Origin: Candidatus Enterococcus myersii | GTDB taxonomy: Bacteria; Bacillota; Bacilli; Lactobacillales; Enterococcaceae | Length of the DNA: 64,000 bases | Direction: 5' to 3' | Assembly (NCBI RefSeq): GCF_017316025.1 | Contig: NZ_JAFLVT010000001.1 | Coordinates: 200,301-264,300 of the forward strand | Part shown: one piece after another, positions 1 through 8,861 of the stretch | Layout of the letters: each line of letters opens with the position of its first letter | How positions within the stretch are numbered: position 1 is the first letter of the stretch | The notes under the pieces: generated by a model | Database searches by the model: none | What the model was told of the DNA's origin: nothing | Seen by the model: the letters and a program-made list of their open reading frames with translations, nothing else | Made by a program: the position numbers and the translations under genes

Positions 1-1554
1 GGTTTGTGGATCGCACAATCACAAGAGACCGCCCCAATTTTGGCACCGTTTTTATATGGGACATTGGAACGGCTGCTCTTACCTTTTGGACTACATCATA
101 TGTTGACGATTCCAATTAATTACACAGAATTAGGTGGCGCATATACAATTATGTCAGGCGCACAAGCAGGTCAACAGGTGTTTGGACAAGATCCGTTATG
201 GTTGGCCTGGGCAACCGACTTGGTAAATTTAAAAGGCCAAGGCGATATGTCACAATATGAATATGTTTTAAATCATTTTACGCCAGCGCGTTTTAAAGTT
301 GGGCAAATGATTGGAGCTTCTGGTATTTTGATGGGCTTAGCTTTTGCAATGTACCGCAATGTTGACAAAGACAAACGCAATGCATACAAATCAATGTATC
401 TTTCTGCAGCACTAGCTGTCTTTTTAACTGGGGTAACAGAACCGCTAGAATTTATGTTTATGTTTGCGGCAGTGCCTTTGTATGTTGTTTACGCCGTCGT
501 TCAAGGGGCAGCCTTTGCAATGGCAGATATCGTACATTTACGCGTTCATTCATTTGGTAATATCGAATTGTTAACGCGTACACCAATGGCGATAAAAGCT
601 GGTTTAGGCGGCGACTTATTCAACTTTATTTGGGTAACATTAGTCTTTGGGGTTGCCATGTTCTTCATTGCCAATTTCTTAATTAAAAAATTCAATTTTG
701 CCACACCAGGACGTAATGGAAACTATGAAAATGACAATAAAGGAGAGGGCGACAGTGCAGCTGTTTCAGCAGATGGCTCTCTTGACCCAAATTCTCAAAT
801 CGTAAAAGTGATTAACCTTTTAGGTGGTAAAGAAAATATCATGGATGTCGATGCTTGTATGACACGTTTGCGGGTTTCTGTTAAAGATCCAGCTAAGGTT
901 GGAAAAGAACCAGATTGGAAAAACGCAGGTGCGATGGGACTATTGGTGAAAGATAAAGGCGTACAAGCTGTTTATGGTCCAAAAGCCGATATTTTAAAAT
1001 CTGATATTCAAGATGCCATTGATTCTGGTATGGAGATTCCACAAACAGAAGTGATTGCTGAAATTAGCACAAGCAAGGCAGCAACGAAATTTAAAGGCGT
1101 AACCGAAACTATCGTCAATGTAGCTGATGGTAAGGTTTTAGCAATTACAGAAGTAAATGATCCTGTTTTTTCACAAAAAATGATGGGTGATGGTTTTGGC
1201 GTTGAACCTGTGAATGGCACCGTTTATGCACCAGTAGCAGGCATAGTTACCAGTGTTTTTCCAACCAAACATGCTTTAGGACTGCTGACTGATGAAGGAT
1301 TAGAGGTATTGGTGCATATGGGAATTGATACGGTTGATTTAAAAGGTGCGCCATTTACTGTAAATGTTAAAGAAGGCGATAAAGTTTCAGCTGGTGATAA
1401 GATTGCCCAAATGGATTTAGCTGCGATTCAAAAAGCTGGTAAACAAACAACTATTATTGTTGCTTTTACAAATGCAGCTGAAATTGAATCGGTGACACTA
1501 GAAAAAACTGGCGAAGTTACTGGGAAATCACCAGTTGCAAAAGTAGCGTTATAA
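1..1554 (+). CDS. PTS sugar transporter EIICBA, glucose/maltose family (5' end missing)
   Basis: This is the 3' part of a phosphotransferase permease that imports and phosphorylates a sugar, probably glucose, maltose or a related alpha-glucoside. The reading frame is already open at base 1, so the gene begins upstream; the TTG at base 4 is not a real start. Domains in order: the second half of membrane EIIC (to about base 700), a charged linker, EIIB with its phosphocysteine in DACMTRLRV (Cys codon at 856), and EIIA with its phosphohistidine in LVHMGIDT (His codon at 1315). The order C-B-A and the fused EIIA are typical of Gram-positive glucose-family permeases. An EEP-family gene follows on the same strand. 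From memory, enterococcal MalT has a similar neighbour, so MalT is a reasonable guess but is not proven. The family is sure; the substrate is not. Confidence 0.9.
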   Translation, partial: GLWIAQSQETAPILAPFLYGTLERLLLPFGLHHMLTIPINYTELGGAYTIMSGAQAGQQVFGQDPLWLAWATDLVNLKGQGDMSQYEYVLNHFTPARFKVGQMIGASGILMGLAFAMYRNVDKDKRNAYKSMYLSAALAVFLTGVTEPLEFMFMFAAVPLYVVYAVVQGAAFAMADIVHLRVHSFGNIELLTRTPMAIKAGLGGDLFNFIWVTLVFGVAMFFIANFLIKKFNFATPGRNGNYENDNKGEGDSAAVSADGSLDPNSQIVKVINLLGGKENIMDVDACMTRLRVSVKDPAKVGKEPDWKNAGAMGLLVKDKGVQAVYGPKADILKSDIQDAIDSGMEIPQTEVIAEISTSKAATKFKGVTETIVNVADGKVLAITEVNDPVFSQKMMGDGFGVEPVNGTVYAPVAGIVTSVFPTKHALGLLTDEGLEVLVHMGIDTVDLKGAPFTVNVKEGDKVSAGDKIAQMDLAAIQKAGKQTTIIVAFTNAAEIESVTLEKTGEVTGKSPVAKVAL

Positions 1555-1559
1555 ACAAG

Positions 1560-1606
1560 AAGATTGCGCAAAAGACACTGCGTCTTAACGGCGCAATCTT
1601 TTTTTC
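1560..1606 (+). terminator. Rho-independent terminator after the PTS gene
   Basis: A 10-bp inverted repeat (AAGATTGCGC at 1560-1569 and GCGCAATCTT at 1591-1600) is followed directly by a T-run. It lies 5 nt after the PTS stop codon. Confidence 0.9.
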
Positions 1607-1867
1607 ACCCTACAAAAAAGTATAAACTTTCATAAGAAAAAACTGTGCTTTGCCTGCTTTAGCGCTGCCCAGTCTTTTAAATTAAATCGCTGGGACAATA
1701 AGGCGAAATTTAAAGAAATTTGGGAAACAATTTATTGAAGTCTCGCCGGATCACTAGCAAGTTGAAGGAGTTTATCCAGCTTTTCTTATTGTCTGATGTG
1801 GTCTGCAACTTTTTTTGAAGGAAAAGTATGTTATTCTTGGAACAAGTAGCAAGATAGGAGTATTAAA
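1607..1867. other. Intergenic stretch, no clear gene
   Basis: About 260 nt lie between the PTS terminator and the EEP gene. I see no convincing ORF. The only oddity is TTTATTGAAGTCT near 1731-1743 followed by a CTAG. The same 13-mer, also followed by a CTAG, occurs inside the CRISPR leader near 58238-58250. This may be chance in AT-rich DNA. Confidence 0.5.
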
Positions 1868-2680
1868 ATGAAATTTTTAACTTTAAATTGTCATAGTTGG
1901 TTGGAAGAAAATCAAACCGAAAAATTGGCCCACCTCGCTGAAAATATTGCTACAAATGACTACGATGTTATTTGTTTGCAAGAGGTCAATCAGTTGATGA
2001 CAAGTGAGAAGGCTTTTTTAGATGATTGGTTTATTCCTAGTAACACAGACGTCATTATTCGTGAAGATAATTTTGCTTTGCGTCTGCAAGAACAATTGCA
2101 ATGTTTGGATAAGGAGTATTATTGGTCTTGGTGTTATAACCATATCGGCTATGACCGTTTTGATGAAGGGGTGGCAATTTTAGCCAAAGAACCTTTTATC
2201 GCCCAAGATACATTGGTATCTCAAACAAAAGATGTGACAGATTACCACACGCGCAGGATTTTGACTGCCTTAACTGCAGTGGAAGGTAAATTAGTACAAG
2301 TGCTCAGTGGTCATTTTTCATGGTGGCAAGAAGGATTTTCCTTTGAATGGGAGCAAGTCCAAGCTTTTTTAGCAGATCATTCTCATCCGCTCGTTTTAAT
2401 GGGAGATTTTAATAACCCGGCTAATACAAAAGGGTATAAGCAAATCATGGAAAGTAATTGGCAGCTACAAGATAGTTTTTATGCCGCCAAAAAAAAGAGT
2501 GGTCAAGAAACGACCCTAGCCCAGATTGCCGGTTGGGAAAAAAGTAATGGGGAAAGAATTGATTATATCTTTTTAACGCCAGAATTTACTGTTTTAAGTC
2601 ATGAAGTCTTATTTAATGGGGATAAAACGCCAATTGTAAGTGATCATTTTGGCGTCAGTGTGACAGCACAGTGGGAATAA
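1868..2680 (+). CDS. Endonuclease/exonuclease/phosphatase (EEP) family hydrolase
   Basis: A 270-residue cytosolic protein of the metal-dependent EEP fold, the family that includes exonuclease III, DNase I-like enzymes and neutral sphingomyelinases. The order of motifs fits: N-terminal LNCHSW (Asn), DVICLQEVNQ (metal-binding Glu), a central GHFSWWQEGF, MGDFNNPA (the Asp-Asn pair), ERIDYIF (Asp) and the C-terminal SDHFGV (catalytic Asp-His). It has no signal peptide. The ATG follows a TAGGAG ribosome site. It is probably monocistronic because terminators lie on both sides. The substrate (nucleic acid, phospholipid or sugar phosphodiester) cannot be told from sequence. From memory, enterococci carry a similar gene beside a maltose PTS. 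Confidence 0.88.
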   Translation: MKFLTLNCHSWLEENQTEKLAHLAENIATNDYDVICLQEVNQLMTSEKAFLDDWFIPSNTDVIIREDNFALRLQEQLQCLDKEYYWSWCYNHIGYDRFDEGVAILAKEPFIAQDTLVSQTKDVTDYHTRRILTALTAVEGKLVQVLSGHFSWWQEGFSFEWEQVQAFLADHSHPLVLMGDFNNPANTKGYKQIMESNWQLQDSFYAAKKKSGQETTLAQIAGWEKSNGERIDYIFLTPEFTVLSHEVLFNGDKTPIVSDHFGVSVTAQWE

Positions 2681-2683
2681 ATA

Positions 2684-2731
2684 AAAAAATCAGCGGACTG
2701 ATTATAAACAATCAGTCCGCTGATTTTTTTT
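2684..2731. terminator. Strong bidirectional terminator
   Basis: A long perfect stem (ATCAGCGGACTGATT against AATCAGTCCGCTGAT) is flanked by an A-run on the left and a T-run on the right. It can end transcripts from either strand between the convergent EEP and HAD genes. Confidence 0.92.
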
Positions 2732-2884
2732 ATAAAGCAGAGGTCACATTTTTTACAATACAAAAAAATCGTATTTATTATCTTAGATAGTAATATTTGT
2801 GAAGACCACAATTTAAAGGTGGGTAAATAAGAGCGGGTCTATTTTTTACTAATTCTTGACTATGGTTGAACTTGAAGGGTTTCC

Positions 2885-3571
2885 TCAGCTTTTTTTTGTG
2901 AATTGGTCGATTAAGACAGTTAGGGCAGGATCAGTAAAATCTGCCACTATTAGGGAAACGCCGGGTAATTTAGCAAGCGAATCTTTTGTTTCAGAAGTAG
3001 CGACAGCTACAATTTGAGCTGCAGCTGCATTATATGCACTTAAAAGACCAACGGGCGCATCTTCAAAAATGACACATTCTGATGGGAGTAACCTAAGGCG
3101 AGCAGCTCCTTTTAAATATGGATCAGGGTCAGGTTTACTAATCATTTTGCCGTCATCATAGACTACTTTATCCAGTTGGAACCACTGATTTAAATTCAAA
3201 GTATCAAAATAAAAATCCAAATTTGTTTTTCCCGAAGCAGTGGCAATTGTAAAGGGAATTTGTTCTTTTTGCAATAAAGTCAAAAATTCGGGTACTCCTT
3301 TTAAGAGGCTGTAATTTGGATCAGCCAAACAAAGCGCGCGATATAAAGCTTCTTTTTCTTCGGCATAGTCTGCAACTTCTTGAGCTGTTAAAGGTCGTTT
3401 GAAAACATGTTCTAAGGTATGTTGTGCATTTTTACCGTGAAAATACTTGGCAAAATCCCCTTTGGAAACAGGGGACCCTGTGACTTTAGTGATAAAAGCC
3501 TGCCAAGCTTCTTCGTGCTTTTGCGTGTCGTTAATCAAGGTGCCGTTAAAATCAAACAAAATTCCTTTCAT
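2885..3571 (-). CDS. HAD-superfamily hydrolase, beta-phosphoglucomutase-like
   Basis: A 228-residue cytosolic HAD phosphatase or phosphomutase of the PGM-like subfamily. Motif I is DFNGTL (Asp7 nucleophile), motif II the Thr/Ser in TIATASGKTN, motif III the Lys in SKPDPDPY and motif IV FEDAPVGL. Between motifs I and II lies a helical cap of the usual size. Motif I reads D-x-N instead of D-x-D. The second Asp normally acts as general acid/base, so chemistry may be altered, although such variants exist in predicted HADs. The start has a clear AAGGAGG site 7 nt upstream. A YdcF-like gene lies just upstream on the same strand, 62 nt away, so the two may be co-transcribed. The substrate is unknown. 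Confidence 0.88.
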   Translation of the reverse strand: MKGILFDFNGTLINDTQKHEEAWQAFITKVTGSPVSKGDFAKYFHGKNAQHTLEHVFKRPLTAQEVADYAEEKEALYRALCLADPNYSLLKGVPEFLTLLQKEQIPFTIATASGKTNLDFYFDTLNLNQWFQLDKVVYDDGKMISKPDPDPYLKGAARLRLLPSECVIFEDAPVGLLSAYNAAAAQIVAVATSETKDSLAKLPGVSLIVADFTDPALTVLIDQFTKKS

Positions 3572-3633
3572 AATAGCCTCCTTAGTGGTAGAAGTGATGC
3601 GTTATAGTTTTAGTTACTGTTTTTTGCTAAAGC

Positions 3634-4428
3634 TTATTCCGCTAATTCTTTAGCATAAGCAGAATTAGCCGTGCGGATTTTATTAGGAAATGCTTGTGCA
3701 ACCCGGTGAAAAGCAGCCAGTACATCTTCTGGTATAAAAACAGGGGCAATAAAATTTTTGCCTAAAGGTCCATAGCCAGATGGTGTATTTTGCAATCTAC
3801 TAATTTCACCTAATAACAATGTAATGTATTGCTCCATTTCCCACATACCTAAAAGAGATTGGTCAAATTGTAATTTTCTATTTTCAATTTTTGTCTGGAT
3901 TGTATAACTGGCATAATTAATAATTGTCGTTTGAGGTGCGAATTTTTCTAGCGTAGCACTCATTCGACGTTGCATGGTCGCATCTTGGGATAAAATAAGT
4001 GATTTTTTTGGCAGTTTGTTTTTGGTCAATAGTTTCAATAGATTGGTGATATTATTGCCGCAATTCGTTGATTGAACTTCTAAGTAGTCCGCAGTTTGGC
4101 CTAATTTTAGATACAAAATGTCATTAAACATTTCTGCTTCACTCTTGTCTGTTGCAATCATCGGATATGCTTGCCTTATTTTATCCCGCAGCGCATCAGT
4201 TGTATGGCCTTGTCCGCCGACAATCAGATACTTTTTTGCGACTTGGTTTTTCATCGCAGTTACTAAAGGTTCAATACCAGCTAGAATGGTGCCACCAAAT
4301 AAAACGAAGGCATCTGCCTGGGGAAAATTATAAGCTTTCTGCAAATTAGCTTGTGTTAAAGCTGGAATATCCCGCAGCGTACAAAAGGCAGCTAAAGTAT
4401 TAATGTCATCAGCAAGTGTAGGTTTCAT
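3634..4428 (-). CDS. YdcF/SanA-like (DUF218) protein
   Basis: A 264-residue protein of the DUF218 family (YdcF/ElyC/SanA-like). The core shows DAFVLFGGTI, then YLIVGGQGHTTDALR, then STNCGNNITNLLKLL and LILSQDATMQRR. This is the usual order of a nucleotide-fold domain with conserved Gly, Glu/Asn and Arg positions. There is no N-terminal membrane helix, so it resembles cytosolic YdcF rather than the membrane-anchored ElyC. Family members are tied variously to envelope polysaccharide or to binding SAM, but no common reaction is established. It precedes the HAD gene on the same strand. The ribosome site is weak. Confidence 0.8.
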   Translation of the reverse strand: MKPTLADDINTLAAFCTLRDIPALTQANLQKAYNFPQADAFVLFGGTILAGIEPLVTAMKNQVAKKYLIVGGQGHTTDALRDKIRQAYPMIATDKSEAEMFNDILYLKLGQTADYLEVQSTNCGNNITNLLKLLTKNKLPKKSLILSQDATMQRRMSATLEKFAPQTTIINYASYTIQTKIENRKLQFDQSLLGMWEMEQYITLLLGEISRLQNTPSGYGPLGKNFIAPVFIPEDVLAAFHRVAQAFPNKIRTANSAYAKELAE

Positions 4429-4616
4429 TTACTAGTTTTTCCCTTCGATAATTTGATTTTAGGTTATTAGACTTCAGTTGATTTTACCACTTCTTAAAGC
4501 AAATTCGGCTTAAAAATAGCTTACTCATTTTTGGTAATGGCACAAATTATTTTGTTGCTTCATACAGTAAAATATGACGAAAAAACTTACTGCCTAGCTA
4601 GATACCAAGTGTAAAT

Positions 4617-5273
4617 TCAAGCAGTCAGGGCAAGTAATTGACTTCGTTTTAAAATTCGGTAGCCACCGCGAACTTTTTGCAAAATGCCCTGATCTTTAAA
4701 ATTAGTCATGGTGCGCAGCAAATGACGGTAACTAACATTTAAAATAGCCGCACAATTATTAAGTTGGAAAGAAAAAAGTTCATCTTTTTCATGTTCTAAA
4801 ATAAAACGGGCTAGTCTAGTTTCGACGGGTTCACTTAAGGAATTGGCCAGATTAATCCCTGTGTTTAAGCGGTAGCTAAGCAGTTGACAGGTATGTTTTA
4901 AAAAGCGCAAATCATTTTGCAAAATAGACCGGTATTGCTTCAAGTTAATGCAAACACAAGTGCAAGGGGTCATGGCTTTAACACTGCTACTGGGTGTTGT
5001 TTCCCATAAAGAAGAGGCTTCTCCGATAATGGTTGCTTCATAGCAGTAATTGATACAAATGTTTTGTGTATCGTAGGTAAATGAATAGACCATCGCACTT
5101 CCTTCCACTAGAAAATATAAGTACTTCGAAGCTGTTCCCGCTTGAATGAGATCTTCATCTTTTTCAAAGGTACATAAAGTTGCAATTGAAAGTAAATCTG
5201 TACTTAAATAATCTTGTAAATTATTGGTTGCAATTGCTTCTTTTAACTGGCTTTTATCAAATAGCTGTTTCAT
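4617..5273 (-). CDS. Crp/Fnr-family transcriptional regulator
   Basis: A 218-residue regulator with an N-terminal cyclic-nucleotide-binding-type beta-barrel (about residues 20-130, including LIQAGTASKYLYFLVEGSA), a long dimerisation helix and a C-terminal winged helix-turn-helix (about 150-210, including AAILNVSYRHLLRTM). I chose the ATG at 5273 because an AAAGGAAG ribosome site lies 5 nt upstream; an in-frame TTG at 5291 has none. Several cysteines are scattered through it, but there is no N-terminal Fnr-type Cys cluster, so an iron-sulfur sensor is not obvious. It is divergent from the phn operon, and a dyad lies between them. It is probably the activator of that operon and resembles YeiL-type regulators. 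The ligand is unknown. Confidence 0.87.
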   Translation of the reverse strand: MKQLFDKSQLKEAIATNNLQDYLSTDLLSIATLCTFEKDEDLIQAGTASKYLYFLVEGSAMVYSFTYDTQNICINYCYEATIIGEASSLWETTPSSSVKAMTPCTCVCINLKQYRSILQNDLRFLKHTCQLLSYRLNTGINLANSLSEPVETRLARFILEHEKDELFSFQLNNCAAILNVSYRHLLRTMTNFKDQGILQKVRGGYRILKRSQLLALTA

Positions 5274-5411
5274 AAAAGCTTCCTTTCTCAAATGAGTGTT
5301 TTGTTATTTTTGATTATAACGGCAAATGAGTAAAAAAGCATCCTTTTTCCAAGTGATGTAAAGATAATGTTCGGGTTTTACTTAAAATTTACAAAAAAAT
5401 TACCTACAAAG

Positions 5412-5452
5412 TGACACAGGTCATTTTTGTTTGAGATAATTCTTGCTATTAT
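5412..5452 (+). promoter_or_regulatory. Putative Crp/Fnr-type operator and promoter of the phn operon
   Basis: The dyad TGAC-ACAG-GTCA lies at 5412-5423 and a -10-like TATTAT at 5447-5452. No good -35 box is present. With a start site about 7 nt after the -10, the dyad centre falls near -41.5, the classic class II position for Crp/Fnr activators. The regulator is encoded divergently next door. This is inference from spacing. Confidence 0.5.
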
Positions 5453-5493
5453 GTGGGGGCAATATAAATCATTTTCCAATAGGAGGAGAAAAC

Positions 5494-6411
5494 ATGCGTT
5501 TCAAAATGTTGGCAACCGGTCTTTTAACACTAGGAATTTTAGTCGGTCTTACAGGGTGTGGTAATGAACAAAAGGCACAAGGGGACACAAAAGAGAAATT
5601 GGTGGTGCAATTTGTTCCAACGAATAATGATGGTTCTATGGAAGCTAAAACAAAACCATTTGCTGCGTATTTATCAAAAAAACTTGATAAAGATGTGACT
5701 GTTACTCTGGCAACAGATTATTCTACGATTGTTGAAGCGATGGCCTCAGGTCAAGTTGATGTAGGAATTATGCCGCCAGCGGCTTATGTGCAAGCAAAAG
5801 ATATGGATGCAGCAGAAGCAGTGTTGACCTCTCAATTGGGTGCTTACGATAGAAAAACAGGTTTACCAACAGATAAATTAACCAATACTTTTAAAGGTGA
5901 AATTTTAGTTAAAGCTGATAGCAACTTAAAGGATTTGACAGACTTAAAAGGAAAGAAAATTGCTGCTTTAAGTCCGAATTCAGCTAGTGGCTATATTTAC
6001 CCGGTAGCTGAATTAAAAGAGGCCGGTGTTGACCCAACCAAAGATGCTACTGTTACAACGGTCAATGATATTCCAAGTGAAATGACAGCTGTATTAAACG
6101 GTCAAATGGATGCAGCCTTTGTTTTCGAAGGTGCGCGTAATGTATTTGCTTCAAAATTCAGTGATCAGGATATTATGAAAGATTTACGGGTTTTATATTT
6201 AACCACAGGTGATATTCCTAACGATGCGATTGCGGTGCAGCCCAAAATGGACACGAAATTAAAACAAGAAATTAAAGATGTCTTTTTGAATATGCCAAAA
6301 GATGAAGCCGGACAAGAAGCGATGGCTTTATGGGGGCACAAAGGCTACCAAGAAGCTGCTGATAGTGCCTATGATACAATTCGCGAATACACGAAAAAAG
6401 CTTCTGAGTAA
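5494..6411 (+). CDS. phnD: PhnD-like phosphonate/phosphite-type ABC substrate-binding lipoprotein
   Basis: A 305-residue lipoprotein that captures the substrate outside the cell for the PhnCE transporter. The signal peptide ends in a lipobox (VGLTGC). The mature part is a type II periplasmic-binding fold with VVQFVPTNNDGSMEAK, DVGIMPPAAYVQ and LKGKKIAALSPNSASGYIYP, matching PhnD proteins. The start is ATG at 5494 with AGGAGGAG 5 nt upstream; an in-frame upstream extension lacks a ribosome site and would block export. It is the first gene of a five-gene operon. No C-P lyase genes are visible, so the ligand may be phosphite, a simple phosphonate or another organic phosphate. Confidence 0.9.
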   Translation: MRFKMLATGLLTLGILVGLTGCGNEQKAQGDTKEKLVVQFVPTNNDGSMEAKTKPFAAYLSKKLDKDVTVTLATDYSTIVEAMASGQVDVGIMPPAAYVQAKDMDAAEAVLTSQLGAYDRKTGLPTDKLTNTFKGEILVKADSNLKDLTDLKGKKIAALSPNSASGYIYPVAELKEAGVDPTKDATVTTVNDIPSEMTAVLNGQMDAAFVFEGARNVFASKFSDQDIMKDLRVLYLTTGDIPNDAIAVQPKMDTKLKQEIKDVFLNMPKDEAGQEAMALWGHKGYQEAADSAYDTIREYTKKASE

Positions 6412-6545
6412 ACAAATTGCCGGTTCTTAGGAGCTGGCTTTTTTACTCGTAGAATTATAGAGTCAAAGCGTTTTTCAGTTAGAAAAAAATGCGCTTCAAG
6501 TTGTCTTTTGGAAGAATTTCGATATCTAATTTAGGAGTTAAAAAT

Positions 6546-7313
6546 ATGATTGAATTTAAAAATGTTGCTAAAGTCTACCCGAATGGTGTCAAAGGCTTAA
6601 AGGATATTAATTTAACGATTGCCGATGGTGAATTTGTTGCCATTATCGGATTGAGTGGTGCTGGGAAAAGTACCCTTTTGCGGTCTATCAATCGTCTAGT
6701 CACAACGACTGCTGGTGAAATTATCATTAATGGTGAATCGATTACAAACGCCAATAAGAAAAAATTGCGGGAAATCCGCCGCAATATTGGGTTAATCTCA
6801 CAAAGTTTCAATTTGGTTAAACGCAGTACAGTCCAAAAAAACGTATTATCCGGTCGTCTTGGCTATTATTCTACTTGGAAAAGTATCTTTGGTTTGTTTA
6901 CAAAAGCCGACTATGAAAAAACAGCAACAGCTTTAAGTCAAGTCGGCTTATCTGATAAATTGCACACCCGAAGTGATGAATTAAGCGGTGGTCAGCAGCA
7001 GCGTGTTTTAATTGCAAGAGCCTTAGTGCAGCAAGCGGACATTATTTTAGCTGATGAACCGGTGGCATCTCTTGATCCGGTTACATCTGAAAAAGTGATG
7101 GGAGATTTAAAAGAAATCAACCAAAACTTAAATAAGACGATTATTGTGAATATTCACTCTGTCTCTTTGGCAAAAGCATATGCCAGTAGAATTATCGCTT
7201 TAAAAAGTGGTGAAATTGTTTTTGATGATGTTGCACAAAAACTGACGGAACAACGTCTTAGTGAAATCTATGGGAAAGCGTACGAAAAGGAAGTGGGAGA
7301 AAATGCAAATTAA
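6546..7313 (+). CDS. phnC: PhnC-like ABC transporter ATP-binding protein
   Basis: A 255-residue ATPase that powers phosphonate-type import. It has Walker A GLSGAGKST, Q-loop ISQSF, signature LSGGQQQR, Walker B IILADEPVASLD and the switch His in NIHSVSLA. The start is ATG at 6546, preceded by TAGGAG; upstream in-frame codons have no ribosome site. It overlaps the next gene by 11 bp, which indicates translational coupling. It works with the two PhnE permeases and the PhnD lipoprotein. Confidence 0.92.
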   Translation: MIEFKNVAKVYPNGVKGLKDINLTIADGEFVAIIGLSGAGKSTLLRSINRLVTTTAGEIIINGESITNANKKKLREIRRNIGLISQSFNLVKRSTVQKNVLSGRLGYYSTWKSIFGLFTKADYEKTATALSQVGLSDKLHTRSDELSGGQQQRVLIARALVQQADIILADEPVASLDPVTSEKVMGDLKEINQNLNKTIIVNIHSVSLAKAYASRIIALKSGEIVFDDVAQKLTEQRLSEIYGKAYEKEVGENAN

Positions 7314-8082
7314 AGATACCGTCCATTTTAATTGGTACAAACATTTATTTGTAATAATTGTGCTACTGCTGTGTTTACAAGGCAGTATCCTTTTAACTGA
7401 CGCTAATTTTCAGGCGGTATTTCAAAATTCTAATCAGATGGCCCTTTTTTTAGCCCGCTTTTTAAAACCTGACTTTAGCTATTTACCAAGTCTTGTAACG
7501 CCACTACTCAAAACATTGCAGATGTCTGTTTTGGGTACTTTTTTAGGTGTTCTATTTGCCGTTCAGATTAGTTTTTTAGCGACTCACGTTGTGACAAAAC
7601 AACGTCTTTTATCTTATATTATCCGCTTTTTCTTAGGCGTGATTCGCACGATTCCCAATTTATTATTGGCCGCTTTATTTGTTGCCATTTTTGGTATTGG
7701 TGAGGCAACAGGGGTACTAACGATTGCCGTTTTTACCTTCGGGATGGTTTCCCAGTTGATTTTTCAAGCAATTGAAACAATTGATTTTGGCCCAATTGAA
7801 GCCAATGAGGCAGTTGGTGCCAACAAAATGCAAGTGGCTATTTGGTCGGTTACACCGCAAGTCATTAACCAAATTATCAGCTATACTTTTTATGCCTTTG
7901 AAGTAAACGTACGAGCTTCGACCGTGTTGGGATATGTGGGCGCTGGTGGGCTTGGTGTTATTTTGAATTCATCATTAGCGCTTATGCGTTACGATCGCGT
8001 ATCCATTATAATTTTGACGATTTTTGTGGTGGTGGCCATTGTGGATGGTTTAAGTGAAGCAGTTAGGAGGAGATTAGGATGA
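7303..8082 (+). CDS. phnE: PhnE-like ABC permease, first subunit
   Basis: A 259-residue membrane permease of the phosphonate family with about six hydrophobic helices. The cytoplasmic EAA loop reads EANEAVGANKMQVAIWSV and docks to PhnC; the end has YVGAGGLGVIL, typical of PhnE. I chose ATG at 7303 because GGGAGA lies just upstream, inside the end of phnC. It overlaps phnE2 by 4 bp (ATGA). Two unequal permeases imply a heterodimeric channel. Confidence 0.9.
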   Translation: MQIKDTVHFNWYKHLFVIIVLLLCLQGSILLTDANFQAVFQNSNQMALFLARFLKPDFSYLPSLVTPLLKTLQMSVLGTFLGVLFAVQISFLATHVVTKQRLLSYIIRFFLGVIRTIPNLLLAALFVAIFGIGEATGVLTIAVFTFGMVSQLIFQAIETIDFGPIEANEAVGANKMQVAIWSVTPQVINQIISYTFYAFEVNVRASTVLGYVGAGGLGVILNSSLALMRYDRVSIIILTIFVVVAIVDGLSEAVRRRLG

Positions 8083-8861
8083 TACTTAGTCAAGTTAGCA
8101 AAAAAATATATTTTTTTGTGCTGCTACTTTTAGCTTTAGTGATTTATTCTGCCTCAGGAATTGACTACAGCAGCTTAAAAACATTTTCTTTTGCAATGGG
8201 AGCAGAAGTAATACAAGGGCTAGCCCATCCTGATTGGCACTACTTATATGATGGTAGTGGAGAAGATTTGCTTAGCTTATTGTTGCTTACGATTGGGATT
8301 GCTTTTTTAGGCACTTTTATTGCAACGATTTTGGCACTACCTTTAACTTTAATTAGTGCCAGCAATTTGTGGCAAAATTATCCTTGGGTAGCCAAAATTG
8401 GTAAATTTATTTGTAACGTTTTGCGGGCTTTTCCTGAACTCGTTTACGCTATTATTTTCGTTAAAGTAGTTGGTCCAGGACCCTTTGCTGGGGTAATGGC
8501 AATCGGCGTGCATCAAATTGGCATGTTAGGAAAATTATTTACCGAAGAAGCCGAAGGGATGGATGAGGCTTTGATTGAGGATGCAGCAGCGATTGGTGCT
8601 AATTTTTGGCAAATTGTTTTCTCTGTGCGTATACCATATTTATTACCAATCTATAGTTCACTGTCTTTAAATCATTTTGAAATCGCCGTGCGAAGTGCCG
8701 CAACTTTAGGTTTGGTAGGTGCCGGCGGAATTGGGGCACCTTTGATATTTGCAATTCAAACGCGGAGTTGGGATCGCGTTAGTATTATTTTATTAGGAGT
8801 CGTGGTAACCGTCTTTAGCTTAGACTTATTCACTGGCTGGATTCGTAGGAAGTTACGCTAA
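8079..8861 (+). CDS. phnE: PhnE-like ABC permease, second subunit
   Basis: A 260-residue partner of the first permease. It has an N-terminal hydrophobic helix, several further membrane helices, an EAA-type loop with EDAAAIGANFWQIVFSV, and a LVGAGGIGAPL segment matching the same region in its neighbour. Start and stop codons overlap with both flanking genes (ATGA before, TAATG after), so the operon is tightly coupled. The transporter would be PhnD-PhnC-PhnE1-PhnE2. Confidence 0.9.
   Translation: MILSQVSKKIYFFVLLLLALVIYSASGIDYSSLKTFSFAMGAEVIQGLAHPDWHYLYDGSGEDLLSLLLLTIGIAFLGTFIATILALPLTLISASNLWQNYPWVAKIGKFICNVLRAFPELVYAIIFVKVVGPGPFAGVMAIGVHQIGMLGKLFTEEAEGMDEALIEDAAAIGANFWQIVFSVRIPYLLPIYSSLSLNHFEIAVRSAATLGLVGAGGIGAPLIFAIQTRSWDRVSIILLGVVVTVFSLDLFTGWIRRKLR

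Noticed and set aside
4..6. TTG at base 4 as the start of the PTS gene
   Set aside because: The frame is open before it and the protein would begin in the middle of EIIC; the gene is cut by the window edge.
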